From Streptomyces venezuelae ATCC 10712 (GTDB taxonomy: Bacteria; Actinomycetota; Actinomycetes; Streptomycetales; Streptomycetaceae): DNA of 64,000 nucleotides. The position numbers and the translations under genes were made by a program. Numbering within the stretch: position 1 is the first letter of the stretch; each line of letters begins with the position of its first letter. A model generated the notes under the pieces. It ran no database searches, was not told the DNA's origin, and worked only from the letters and a program-made list of their open reading frames with translations. This document shows positions 27,398-35,579 of the stretch, one piece after another. Location of the stretch: contig NZ_CP029197.1 in NCBI RefSeq assembly GCF_008639165.1, positions 124,001 through 188,000 on the forward strand. Direction: 5' to 3'.

Positions 27398-29467
27398 TCA
27401 GCCGTTCCAGGTGCCCGTGATGGCGTGCGCGCCGGGGGCCGCGGGCAGTCCCTGGAGGGGGACGGTGCCGGTGGTGGCCCAGGTGCGGTCGGCGTGCCGG
27501 ACGGTGTGGAGGAGCTTGCCGTCGGCGGTGGTGACGGTCACGACGACCTCGCCGTCGACGGTGGCGGTGGCGACGGACTTGGCGGTGACCGTGCCGAGGA
27601 TGCTCTTGATCTCGGTCAGCGGGGACCAGGTGCCGTTGAAGTTGCGGATCGCGTGGTACTGGCGGGCGCCGTTGTCGGTGGCGATGACGATGTGCGTCTC
27701 GTCCCCGGAACCGGTCATGCTGACCGAGGTGATCGGACCGGTCGGGCCGGCGGCGTCTGCGACGTTGCCCCAGCCGAGCCAGTTGCCGTTCGACTGACGG
27801 ATGGTGTGGTAGGCCTTGCCGCCGCTGATGGTGGTGACCTGGAGCTCACCGCGGACCACGGCGGTGGCCGCGGCCGTCACGTTGGCGACCTTCCCGGAGG
27901 TGATGTCCTTGAACGGCGTCCAGTGACCGGTCGCGTTGCGGACGGTGTGGAAGGCCTTGCCGTCGGCGACCGCGACGACGTGCAGGTCGTAGCCGACGTT
28001 CGAGGCGGTGACGCCGGTCAGGTTGCCCAGGGCGTTGGCCGCGCCGAAGACGTCGCCGAAGGTGCCCCAGGTGCCGTCCTGCTTGCGGATCGTGTGGAAG
28101 AGCCCGCCGGCGGTCGTGACGGCCAGGACGTGGCTGTCACCGTTCATCCCGACGACCGCCGTGCCGCGGATCGCGCCGATGCTGCCGGCGCCCTGCGTCT
28201 GAACGTCCTTGAAGCCGGTCCAGGAACCGTCCGCCAGCCGGATGCCCTGGTAGAGGCTGCTGCCCGACTGGACCAGGGCCTGCGTGCGCCAGCCCGGAGA
28301 CAGCGCACGGACCCGCTGGATCCAGTCGCCCTGATCGTCGACACGCGTGCTGAACGCGCCGGACCGAGTCTCGTTGCTGCCCAGGCAACCACCCTCGAAG
28401 CCGCGGCTGACCACGCCGACGAGGGTCGGCTTGTCGGCCATCATGCGCAGCGTCGACGCACCCGCGTCGCCCTTGCAGACGGTCGCGTCGGCCGGGGTCT
28501 TCGCGGTCAGGTCGAAGCCGGTGGCGGCGGTCGCTCCGACACTGAAGGCGGCGCTGTGCCGGCTGACGGGGCCCCAGCCGTCCTTGGTACGGCCGTAGCC
28601 GACGACGTCGAACGCCTCACCGGTCGTGGGGGCGGCCGAGGAGACGAAGACGGGCGTGATGCCCGTGGCCGGGTTCGCGAGGCGCACCATGACCAGGTCG
28701 CGGTCCGGGTGCGGAACCAGCTGGGTGGCGTCGGTGGTGAAGCCGGTGCCCGACATGATCCAGGCCTTGCCGACGGAGACCTTGGTCTTCTCCTTCGGCG
28801 TCCCTGCCTCGACGGTGTTGCTCTCGGCGGGCTTGTCGGCGAAGCAGCTCTTGGCGGTGATCACCCAGTACGGGTCCACGAGCGCGCCGGAGCAGCGCTT
28901 GGTGTCGCCGATCTCCAGCTTGGCGTTGAACTTGAGCACCTCGTCGTTGAGGGGCTGACCGGCCATCCGCGCGCCGGAGGAACCGGTGATGCGCATCTCG
29001 AGCAGGACGGCCTGCTTGGGGTCGACGGGGTCGGCCTCGCCGAAGCCCTTGGAGGTGTCCTCGGGAATGCTCAGGGTGCTGGTGGTTCCGCCGATGGAGA
29101 CGCTGGCGTTGATGTCCCGGTCGACGGTCTCGATCCGGTACGCCCGCGGGATGTTGACGGCCAGGTAGCCGGTGTTGTGGGCCTTGAAGCAGATCCTGGA
29201 GTCGCTCGTCTTCAGGTTCCGCGCCCAGACCATGATCTGGTACGGCTCGGAGCAGCTGGTGTGGTCGATGTTCCCGTCACCGGCGATGAGGCTGGCGCCG
29301 GTGGCTGCCAGGATCTCGTCGCCGTACGGGTACGTCCCGTCCTCGACGGCGAAGGGAGCGCCGGCGTTCGCGGGCACTGCCTCGACCGACGACGCGGTCT
29401 GCGCGGGTGCCCCCAGTACGACGGCCGTGGTGGCGGTGGCAGCAGCCACCCATCTACGAGTGCGCAA
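27398..29467 (-). CDS. Secreted trypsin-fold pseudoprotease with C-terminal repeat domain
   Basis: 689-residue exported protein with a Sec-type signal peptide (RTRRWVAAATATTAVVLGAPA). The trypsin-like domain (about residues 165-385) keeps the fold motifs and the Asp (DRDLVMVRL), but the usual TAAHC reads TAKSC and the usual GDSGG reads GDAGA. Catalytic His and Ser are thus both lost. The last 290 residues are six or so repeats of a beta unit ending in WxxF or HTIRxxxGxW, like a propeller or lectin. A TTG start at 29467 is used because no ATG/GTG is in frame. It is probably a binding protein, not a protease. It is divergent to the toxin gene. Confidence 0.82.
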   Translation of the reverse strand: MRTRRWVAAATATTAVVLGAPAQTASSVEAVPANAGAPFAVEDGTYPYGDEILAATGASLIAGDGNIDHTSCSEPYQIMVWARNLKTSDSRICFKAHNTGYLAVNIPRAYRIETVDRDINASVSIGGTTSTLSIPEDTSKGFGEADPVDPKQAVLLEMRITGSSGARMAGQPLNDEVLKFNAKLEIGDTKRCSGALVDPYWVITAKSCFADKPAESNTVEAGTPKEKTKVSVGKAWIMSGTGFTTDATQLVPHPDRDLVMVRLANPATGITPVFVSSAAPTTGEAFDVVGYGRTKDGWGPVSRHSAAFSVGATAATGFDLTAKTPADATVCKGDAGASTLRMMADKPTLVGVVSRGFEGGCLGSNETRSGAFSTRVDDQGDWIQRVRALSPGWRTQALVQSGSSLYQGIRLADGSWTGFKDVQTQGAGSIGAIRGTAVVGMNGDSHVLAVTTAGGLFHTIRKQDGTWGTFGDVFGAANALGNLTGVTASNVGYDLHVVAVADGKAFHTVRNATGHWTPFKDITSGKVANVTAAATAVVRGELQVTTISGGKAYHTIRQSNGNWLGWGNVADAAGPTGPITSVSMTGSGDETHIVIATDNGARQYHAIRNFNGTWSPLTEIKSILGTVTAKSVATATVDGEVVVTVTTADGKLLHTVRHADRTWATTGTVPLQGLPAAPGAHAITGTWNG

Positions 29468-29963
29468 GGCGATGACTTCACTTTCCTGAAACCAGTCTCA
29501 CCACGTGTACGTGAAGGCGAGACGAACCCGACACTTCCGGGTCACGACAACTTGCAGTCCGCTCCGTTGCGGACTGACAGAACCGGCCTGGGGAGCCGCG
29601 CCGCAGCATAGCCAGGATTTTCATTGAAGTGAATCTCAAGCCGAACGGGCGGAATCGGAACGCCATACTCCGCTTCCGTGGGGCCAAGGGCCGGGCCGAG
29701 GGGGGAGCCGAGGGAGACAACTCCCCCGCGGTGTGCGACCCTTGGCCCTCGCCCCGTGCTGCTGGTGCACCACGGGGCGCTGGGGGGCCGGAGTATCCGG
29801 ATCTCAGCCTGTCGCCGCTCCGCCTGGGAAGCGTCATCGAGCGGCCCGCAGGCCTCCGCGGTCGCGCGCAGGAACACCGACGTCCACAGGACCCACCGTC
29901 GTGGCTCCTGGACCGTCCCGTGCGCGCAGGACCGCGGCTTCGTACACCCGAGGGGAAGATTTC
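29468..29963. promoter_or_regulatory. Divergent control region, pseudoprotease / toxin
   Basis: 496 bp with no supportable gene. For the minus-strand gene a promoter can be read: -35 TTCACT (29628-29633), 17-bp spacer, -10 TATGCT (29605-29610). In its leader a perfect 8-bp inverted repeat (29555-29562 with 29569-29576) could form a hairpin or operator. For the toxin gene I see the AGGGGA ribosome site just before 29964 but no convincing promoter. Confidence 0.45.
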
Positions 29964-32900
29964 GTGCGTCTGAAAACACCACAGCGGTCCAGCGGCAGAG
30001 GGAGGAGAGCCCTGTCCGGGCCCGGCCTGCTCGGCCGAGGCCTGCTGCCCATCGCGCTGGTCGCAGGGCTCGTCTCCGCCACACCCGCGGCCGCCGAAGG
30101 CCCCGTCGCCCCGCCCCTCACCGCACGTCAGCAGGTCGTACAGCTGTGGCAGAACGGCGGCCCGGCCGTGAAGTCCGCGTCCGGGGCGGCGCTCGTCGGC
30201 GATGACGAGCAGATCCGCAAGTACCTGGCCGAGGGCCAGAAGGTGGCCGAGCAGCTCGACCTGCGCGAGGCCGCGCTCAAGCTCGTCACCGAAGCGGGCG
30301 CCGGCGTCAGCGAGGCCGCCGCCAAGGCCCTCGAGGGCACCCCCGAAGAACTCGCCACCTTCATGAGGACCGGCTGGCAGCAGCCGCTCGCCGACGACCA
30401 GCGCGTCGAAGCCGCGCGCGCCGTCGAGTCGGGCGGCCCTGGCGTCCGCGAGGTCGGCAACGCGGCGATGCGCGGCTCGATCGACGACATCCGCGCGTTC
30501 CTGACCGAGGGCCAGTACAAGCAGCGCGACGACGACGCCCGCGTCCGGGTCGCCCAGATCGAGCTCACCGGTGGGCCCGCCACCAAGCGCGCCGCCGGCG
30601 AGGCGCTCCGCGCGGGCATCGCGGAGATCCGCGAGTTCCTCATGTACGGGCAGCACATCACCCACGCCCAGGATCGCGAACTCGCCACCATCCAGGACCT
30701 GGAAGCGCAGACCAAGGACGCCGGCATCGCGGCCGCGAAGGCCAAACAGACCGCGCAGGAAGAATCCGAGAAGGCCAAGACGGCCGCCAGGCTCGCCAAG
30801 CTGGAGACCGCCAAGGCCGCCGCCGAGTCCGCGCTCGCCAAGACCGACGCGGTCCGCGCCAAGGACGCCGCCCGCCGCGCCGCCGAATCCAGTCGCCGCG
30901 CCGCCTCCGCCGCCCGCACCGCCATCACGGCCGCGAGGGCCGCCAACGCCGCCGCTCAAGCGGCCGCCATGGCCGCCGACAACGCCGCCGGAGCCGCCCT
31001 CCAGGCGTCGAAGGCGACGACCCGCGCCTGGGAGGCGGCCGGCTCCGCGGAGGACCACGAGCAGGCAGCGGCCTACGCCGACGAGGCCGCCGCCGTCGCC
31101 TCCCGGATCGCCGACTCCACCGACGCGGTGAAGGAGACCGCGCGACAGCTGCAGCTCGTCATGCAGGCGACGTACGACGCCATCAAGGACATGCACCTCT
31201 CGGCGGACGAGGCCATGCAGTCCGCGAAGTGGGCCAAGGAGTCCGGCGTCGAGTACGGCGCCGCCCAGGCCGCCGCCGCCGCCACCCGCCGCCACGCCGC
31301 CGAGGCCAAGCGCGCGGCCGACGCCGCCGTGGCGTACGCCGCCGACGCGGCCAACGCCGCCGGTGACGCCGCCGCCGCGGCCCGTTCCGCCGCCGGCCAT
31401 GCCCGCAAGGCGGCCGCGGCCGCACGCGCGGCCGCCGGGCACGCCGGCGACGCGCAGGAAGCCGCGAACCGGGCGAAGACCGCCGCGGCGGGAGCACTCA
31501 CGGCCGCCCAGACCGCCGAAGCCGCCGTCAAGCAGGCCGAGACCGTGCAGGTGACGGCCCGCAAGACCGAGGCCGAAGAGATCGCCGCCCGCACGCGCAC
31601 CCTGGTCAACGAAGCCAGGGACGCGTCGGAGATCTACAACGAGGCGAAGGCCGAGATCGTCCGCGTCTCCCAGCAGGCCGTCAAGCTCGACATCGACTTC
31701 ATGCAGCTCGCCGACCAGGCCCGCCAGCCCGGCGCGAACCCCGCTCTCATCGCCACCACCGGCCGCAAGATGGCCCTGATCGCGATGCAGACCCGTGGCC
31801 CCTGGAGCCGCGCCGCCGCCGAGGCAGCCCTCGCCGGCGACGACGCCACCGTCGTGGCGTACGCGAGCACCGGCTGGAAGTCGGCCGACGCGCAGGACGA
31901 GCGCGAGCTGGTCAACAACCTCGCCCAGACCGGCGCCTACGAAGACCTGCGCAAGGCCGCGGTCACCGCCCTGGCCGGCACGCCCGCCCAGGTCCACACC
32001 TTCCTGACCACCGGCCAGTACCAGGCAGCGGCCGCCGACAACCGCATCGCGGTGTCCCGCATCGCCGAAGCCGGCGGCACGGGCGTCAAGGAGGAGGCCA
32101 AGAAGGCCCTCGACAACCCCGACCCCAAGGCCCTGGACACCTTCCTCACCAGCGGCCAGCACCAGGCACGGCTCGAAGACGACCGCGTCAAGGTCTCGGC
32201 CCACGCCGAAGGCGGCACCCCCGAGGTCAAGGCGGCGGCCGAAGCCGCGCTCGCCAGCCCCGACACGAACCTGCGCACCTTCCTCGAGTCCGGCCTCTAC
32301 CGCGCGCAGCGCCGCGACCAGCTGAACGCCGCGCACGTCGCGCAGGTCAAGGCCATCATCGCGGGCGCCAGCCAGATCGCCGCCCGCGCGTACGAGGACG
32401 CCTACCACGCGGCCGAGAGCGCGGCCCTCGCCCAGGGCTACGCCGACCAGGCGAGGGAGCACGCCAACACGGCGGCCGCCTACGCCAACACGGCCGCCGG
32501 CTGGGCCGACCAGGCCGCCCAGTCCGCCACGAGCGCCCGCAACTCCGCCAACGCCGCCGCGGCCTCCGCGTCCACCGCCCGCGCCGCCGAGAAGCGGGCC
32601 GCCGACGCCGTTCGCCGCGCCGACAACTCGGTCACGGCCGCCGGCGCCAGCTTCAAGGCCGCCCTCGGATACGCCGAGGACGCCTTCCGGGCCGCCGAAG
32701 AAGCCCGGATCTCCGCCGTCAACGCCGGCGCCAGCAGCGAAAGCGCGCAGGTCACCCATAACGAGACCATCGACCGCTACATGCGGGACCAGTACCAGAA
32801 GGCGGTACAGGAGAAGCTGCGCGCGGAGGCGGAGCAGAAGCGCAAGCTCATCAAGCTCGGCTTCGGCATCGTGAACTTCCTCCTCACCAAGCAGCTCCCC

Positions 32901-34067
32901 GCGGACACTCCCCTCGGCGTCCGACTGGACGCCATCCACTTCGGCCTCGACATCCTCGGCATGGTCCCGGTCTTCGGCGAGGTCGCCGACGGACTCAACT
33001 GCGGCATGTACGCGATGGAAGGAACCGTCGAGTACTTCCACCCCATCGGCCGCGAAGGGGCGTGGCTCGACGCGGGACTCGCCTGCGCCTCCATGATTCC
33101 GATCGGCGGCTGGGCCACCACCCCCTTCAAGTTCGCCCGGTACGCGGAGAAGTACGGCCCCGACGCGAAGAAGCTCTTCGACGACTTCTCCAACCTCCTC
33201 AAGAAGGCGCCCAGCTGCCCGGGGATGAAGAACAGCTTCCCGGCCGGCACCCGCGTCCTCATGGGCGACCGGACCACGAAGCCCATCGAGCAGATCCGTG
33301 TCGGTGACACGGTCCAGGCCGCCGACCCGGTCACCGGCGCGTCCGGCCCCCGTCGCGTCGAGGCCACCGTCTACACCCCCGACGACCGCGACTTCACCGA
33401 CATCACCCTGAGCGCCGCTCGCGGTGAGGGCAAGGTCACCGCCACCGACCACCACCCCTTCTGGTCCGAGAAGACCAGGACGTGGACCGACGCGGCCGAC
33501 CTGAACGCGGGCGACACCCTCCGCACGGCCACCGGCGACATCGTTCAGGTGGAGAAGGTCCACCGGTGGAAGACCCTCCAGCCGGCCTACAACCTCTCCG
33601 TCAACGACCTGCACACGTACTTCGTGCTGGCGGGTGCGACTTCGGTCCTGGTCCACAACACCACGCCCTGCCCCAACCTCTTCGACATCCACGTGGAAGC
33701 GGACGGCAAGCTGTACAACGGGTGGCAGCATGTTCTGGCGCGGCACATCAAGGGGAGCCCCGAAAATACGAAGGAGAAGACCTTCTTCCATCTCGAAGGA
33801 CGGGACGGCCCCCTTTCACAGGGGGATCTCGACGACATCGCCGAGTTGATCAGAGAGACCGTCGAGGACGGAATATCCTTCCCCAACACGGGGGTGAACC
33901 CGGACGGTTCGCTGCGGGACGGGACCAAGTATCAACTCGACTTCGGAGACGAAGTCATCGGCAGGAATCACGATGGCGTCGACCTCCATCACATCGAAGT
34001 GATCGTTGCCCCTGACGGCACACTCCGTACCGCATATCCGATCCTTTCGCGCCACTACAGGGGCTGA
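29964..34067 (+). CDS. Secreted ALF-repeat polymorphic toxin with HINT domain
   Basis: 1367-residue exported protein. Order of parts: signal peptide ending near residue 36; ALF-type helical repeats (about 45-250, each with a D/FLxxGQ-like unit such as IRAFLTEGQYKQRDDD); a long Ala-rich coiled coil (about 240-560); more ALF repeats (about 590-790); a second coiled coil (about 800-960); a pre-toxin region (FGLDILGMVPVFGEVADGL, about 992-1010); a HINT autocleavage domain (N1090-N1232, with SFPAGTRVLM, TDHHPFW and YFVLAGATSVLVHN); and a 135-residue toxin tip. The GTG at 29964 follows AGGGGA. The HINT domain should release the tip. The gene ends 1 bp before its probable immunity gene. Confidence 0.9.
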   Translation: MRLKTPQRSSGRGRRALSGPGLLGRGLLPIALVAGLVSATPAAAEGPVAPPLTARQQVVQLWQNGGPAVKSASGAALVGDDEQIRKYLAEGQKVAEQLDLREAALKLVTEAGAGVSEAAAKALEGTPEELATFMRTGWQQPLADDQRVEAARAVESGGPGVREVGNAAMRGSIDDIRAFLTEGQYKQRDDDARVRVAQIELTGGPATKRAAGEALRAGIAEIREFLMYGQHITHAQDRELATIQDLEAQTKDAGIAAAKAKQTAQEESEKAKTAARLAKLETAKAAAESALAKTDAVRAKDAARRAAESSRRAASAARTAITAARAANAAAQAAAMAADNAAGAALQASKATTRAWEAAGSAEDHEQAAAYADEAAAVASRIADSTDAVKETARQLQLVMQATYDAIKDMHLSADEAMQSAKWAKESGVEYGAAQAAAAATRRHAAEAKRAADAAVAYAADAANAAGDAAAAARSAAGHARKAAAAARAAAGHAGDAQEAANRAKTAAAGALTAAQTAEAAVKQAETVQVTARKTEAEEIAARTRTLVNEARDASEIYNEAKAEIVRVSQQAVKLDIDFMQLADQARQPGANPALIATTGRKMALIAMQTRGPWSRAAAEAALAGDDATVVAYASTGWKSADAQDERELVNNLAQTGAYEDLRKAAVTALAGTPAQVHTFLTTGQYQAAAADNRIAVSRIAEAGGTGVKEEAKKALDNPDPKALDTFLTSGQHQARLEDDRVKVSAHAEGGTPEVKAAAEAALASPDTNLRTFLESGLYRAQRRDQLNAAHVAQVKAIIAGASQIAARAYEDAYHAAESAALAQGYADQAREHANTAAAYANTAAGWADQAAQSATSARNSANAAAASASTARAAEKRAADAVRRADNSVTAAGASFKAALGYAEDAFRAAEEARISAVNAGASSESAQVTHNETIDRYMRDQYQKAVQEKLRAEAEQKRKLIKLGFGIVNFLLTKQLPADTPLGVRLDAIHFGLDILGMVPVFGEVADGLNCGMYAMEGTVEYFHPIGREGAWLDAGLACASMIPIGGWATTPFKFARYAEKYGPDAKKLFDDFSNLLKKAPSCPGMKNSFPAGTRVLMGDRTTKPIEQIRVGDTVQAADPVTGASGPRRVEATVYTPDDRDFTDITLSAARGEGKVTATDHHPFWSEKTRTWTDAADLNAGDTLRTATGDIVQVEKVHRWKTLQPAYNLSVNDLHTYFVLAGATSVLVHNTTPCPNLFDIHVEADGKLYNGWQHVLARHIKGSPENTKEKTFFHLEGRDGPLSQGDLDDIAELIRETVEDGISFPNTGVNPDGSLRDGTKYQLDFGDEVIGRNHDGVDLHHIEVIVAPDGTLRTAYPILSRHYRG
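33660..34067 (+). other. C-terminal toxin module of the polymorphic toxin
   Basis: Residues 1233-1367 of the toxin, just after the HINT VLVHN end. Visible features are a helix with WQHVLARHIKGS, a second helix (DLDDIAELIRETVEDG), then beta strands with GVDLHHIEVIVAPDG and a final TAYPILSRHYRG. His residues plus a terminal TAYP suggest a small RNase of the BECR (barnase-EndoU-ColE5/D-RelE) fold, but this is inference. A hand count gives about 59% G+C over 33721-34020, against about 72% for 33241-33300 in the HINT part, as expected for an exchangeable toxin tip. Confidence 0.6.
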
Positions 34068-34068
34068 G

Positions 34069-34536
34069 ATGACCGCATCACAGGAAATGGAATGGGTCCT
34101 GGCCGGGGCCGGGTGGGCCAGGTGGCGCTGGTCGCTGGAGGGTGAGACGCACCAGTTCGGCGTCTCGTACACCGGCCAAGCGCTCGAGACCCTCCTGGAC
34201 GCCACGGCCGACCTGCGGCTGGGGGCCCGCTTCACCTACGCGACGCTGGAGTCCGAGCCCGAAGGCTGGCGCGTGTTCTTCGCGGCCGCCGGCGAGGAAG
34301 TCTTCGTCCAGGTCGTCCAGTACCCGTACATGCAGGACGAGTTCCGCTGGAACGACGCCGTCCTGCTGTGGGCCAAACGGATCGACATGCGGAGTTTCAT
34401 CGAAGCGGTGCGCGGCATGATGGACGATCTCCTGGCCAAGCACGGTCGAGACGGCTATGCGCGCGAATTCGGAAAGCCCTTCCCGGCCGACCAGTACGAG
34501 CGGCTGACCGGAGAAGGGGGCCATAGGGAGAGCTAA
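34069..34536 (+). CDS. Putative immunity protein for the adjacent toxin
   Basis: 155-residue acidic soluble protein with no signal peptide and no motif I recognise. Visible elements are WARWRWSLEG near the N-terminus, a central FFAAAGEEVFVQVVQYPY beta region, and a C-terminal helix SFIEAVRGMMDDLLAKHG. The ATG at 34069 comes one base after the toxin stop, the usual position of an immunity gene, and translation should be coupled. Its role is inferred from position, size and acidity only. A strong terminator follows. Confidence 0.68.
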   Translation: MTASQEMEWVLAGAGWARWRWSLEGETHQFGVSYTGQALETLLDATADLRLGARFTYATLESEPEGWRVFFAAAGEEVFVQVVQYPYMQDEFRWNDAVLLWAKRIDMRSFIEAVRGMMDDLLAKHGRDGYAREFGKPFPADQYERLTGEGGHRES

Positions 34537-34576
34537 AAGCTGTCCCGGAAACAATCTCCGAGCCACATACCGGGGT

Positions 34577-34619
34577 AGCCGCCGTCGGCATGACCGCAAG
34601 GGTCATGCCGACGGCGGCT
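34577..34619. terminator. Strong terminator after the toxin/immunity genes
   Basis: A perfect 19-bp stem (34577-34595 with 34601-34619) with a GCAAG loop, followed by TGTTTCC. It lies between the immunity gene and the convergent LysR gene and probably works in both directions. Confidence 0.9.
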
Positions 34620-34655
34620 TGTTTCCGCCGCGACCGCCGCTGACGTCTCCGCGGC

Positions 34656-35510
34656 TCACGCCTCGCGGTACAGGGCGGTCAGCAGTTCGATCACGCTCTG
34701 GGCAGCCGGGTGGGGGTCGTCGCGCCACCAGGCCAGTCGTACCGCGACCGGCTCGGCGTCGCGCACCGGGCGGTAGACCACGCCGGGGCGGCGGTACTGG
34801 CTGGCGGTGGCCTCCGCGCTCATGCCCATGCGCCGGCCGGTGGAGATCGCGGTGAGCCAGTCGTCCACGTCGTACGTCTCCTCGGTCGCGGGGCGCGAGT
34901 CCGGCGGCCACAGCTCCGGGGTCGTGGTGCCGGTGCGCCGGTCGATCAGCAGGGTGTGGCCGCTCAGGTCCGCCAGACGCAGCGACCGGCGCCTGGCCAG
35001 CGGGTCGTCGGCGGCCATCGCGCACAGCCGCCGTTCGAGTCCCACGATCGCCGAGTCGAAGCGGCGGTCCTCCAGCGGTCTGCGGAGCACGGCCAGATCG
35101 CACGAGCCCTCCGCGAGTCCGGCGGTCGCGGAGTTGACCCGGACCATGTGCAGTTCGGTCCCCGGGTGCGCCGCGGCCCACCGACGCTGGAAGGCCGGGG
35201 TGTGGCGGCCGAGGGCCGACCACGCGTAGCCGATCCGCAGGACGTGCCGGCCCGCCGTCGCCTCCCGTACCAGCTCGTCCGCCGCCGCGAGGACCCGCCG
35301 CGCGTGTGTCACCACGCGCACCCCGGCGCCCGTCGGGGCCACCGACCGGGACGTGCGCCGCAACAGCCGTACGCCGAGCGCCCGTTCCAGCGACGCCAGG
35401 GTCCGGGAGACGGCCGCCTGCGAGACGCCGAGCGCCAGCGCGGCGTCCGTGAAGGTGCCCTCGTCGACGATCGCGACGAGACAGCGCAGCTGCCGCAGTT
35501 CCACATCCAT
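34656..35510 (-). CDS. LysR-family transcriptional regulator
   Basis: 284-residue regulator. The winged HTH is at residues about 3-62 (LRQLRCLVAIVDEGTFTDAALALGVSQAAVSRTLASLE), followed by a periplasmic-binding-protein-like effector domain. TACGCT (complement of 35517-35522) lies 6 nt before the ATG, so the mRNA may be leaderless. It is divergent to the EamA transporter gene, with only 69 bp between them, and most likely controls that gene in response to a small molecule. Confidence 0.92.
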   Translation of the reverse strand: MDVELRQLRCLVAIVDEGTFTDAALALGVSQAAVSRTLASLERALGVRLLRRTSRSVAPTGAGVRVVTHARRVLAAADELVREATAGRHVLRIGYAWSALGRHTPAFQRRWAAAHPGTELHMVRVNSATAGLAEGSCDLAVLRRPLEDRRFDSAIVGLERRLCAMAADDPLARRRSLRLADLSGHTLLIDRRTGTTTPELWPPDSRPATEETYDVDDWLTAISTGRRMGMSAEATASQYRRPGVVYRPVRDAEPVAVRLAWWRDDPHPAAQSVIELLTALYREA

Positions 35511-35530
35511 GACTCAAGCGTATAGATCGG

Positions 35531-35553
35531 TTGCGTACATGCATTATGTGCAA
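35531..35553. promoter_or_regulatory. Candidate LysR operator
   Basis: TTGC and ACAT on the left are mirrored by ATGT and GCAA on the right across 23 bp in the LysR/EamA divergent gap. The symmetry is imperfect by one to two bases. Position is right for a LysR site controlling both promoters. Confidence 0.4.
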
Positions 35554-35579
35554 GGACCGCCGGGCGCCACCATCGGCGC

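Noticed and set aside
27215..29611. 798-codon plus-strand open frame
   Set aside because: Antisense to the pseudoprotease; no ribosome site and no recognisable family.
29478..33791. A 1437-codon open frame on the minus strand opposite the toxin gene
   Set aside because: It is a shadow of the high-GC coding strand: Gly/Val/Leu/Arg-rich without motifs or a signal, while the opposite strand has clear domains.
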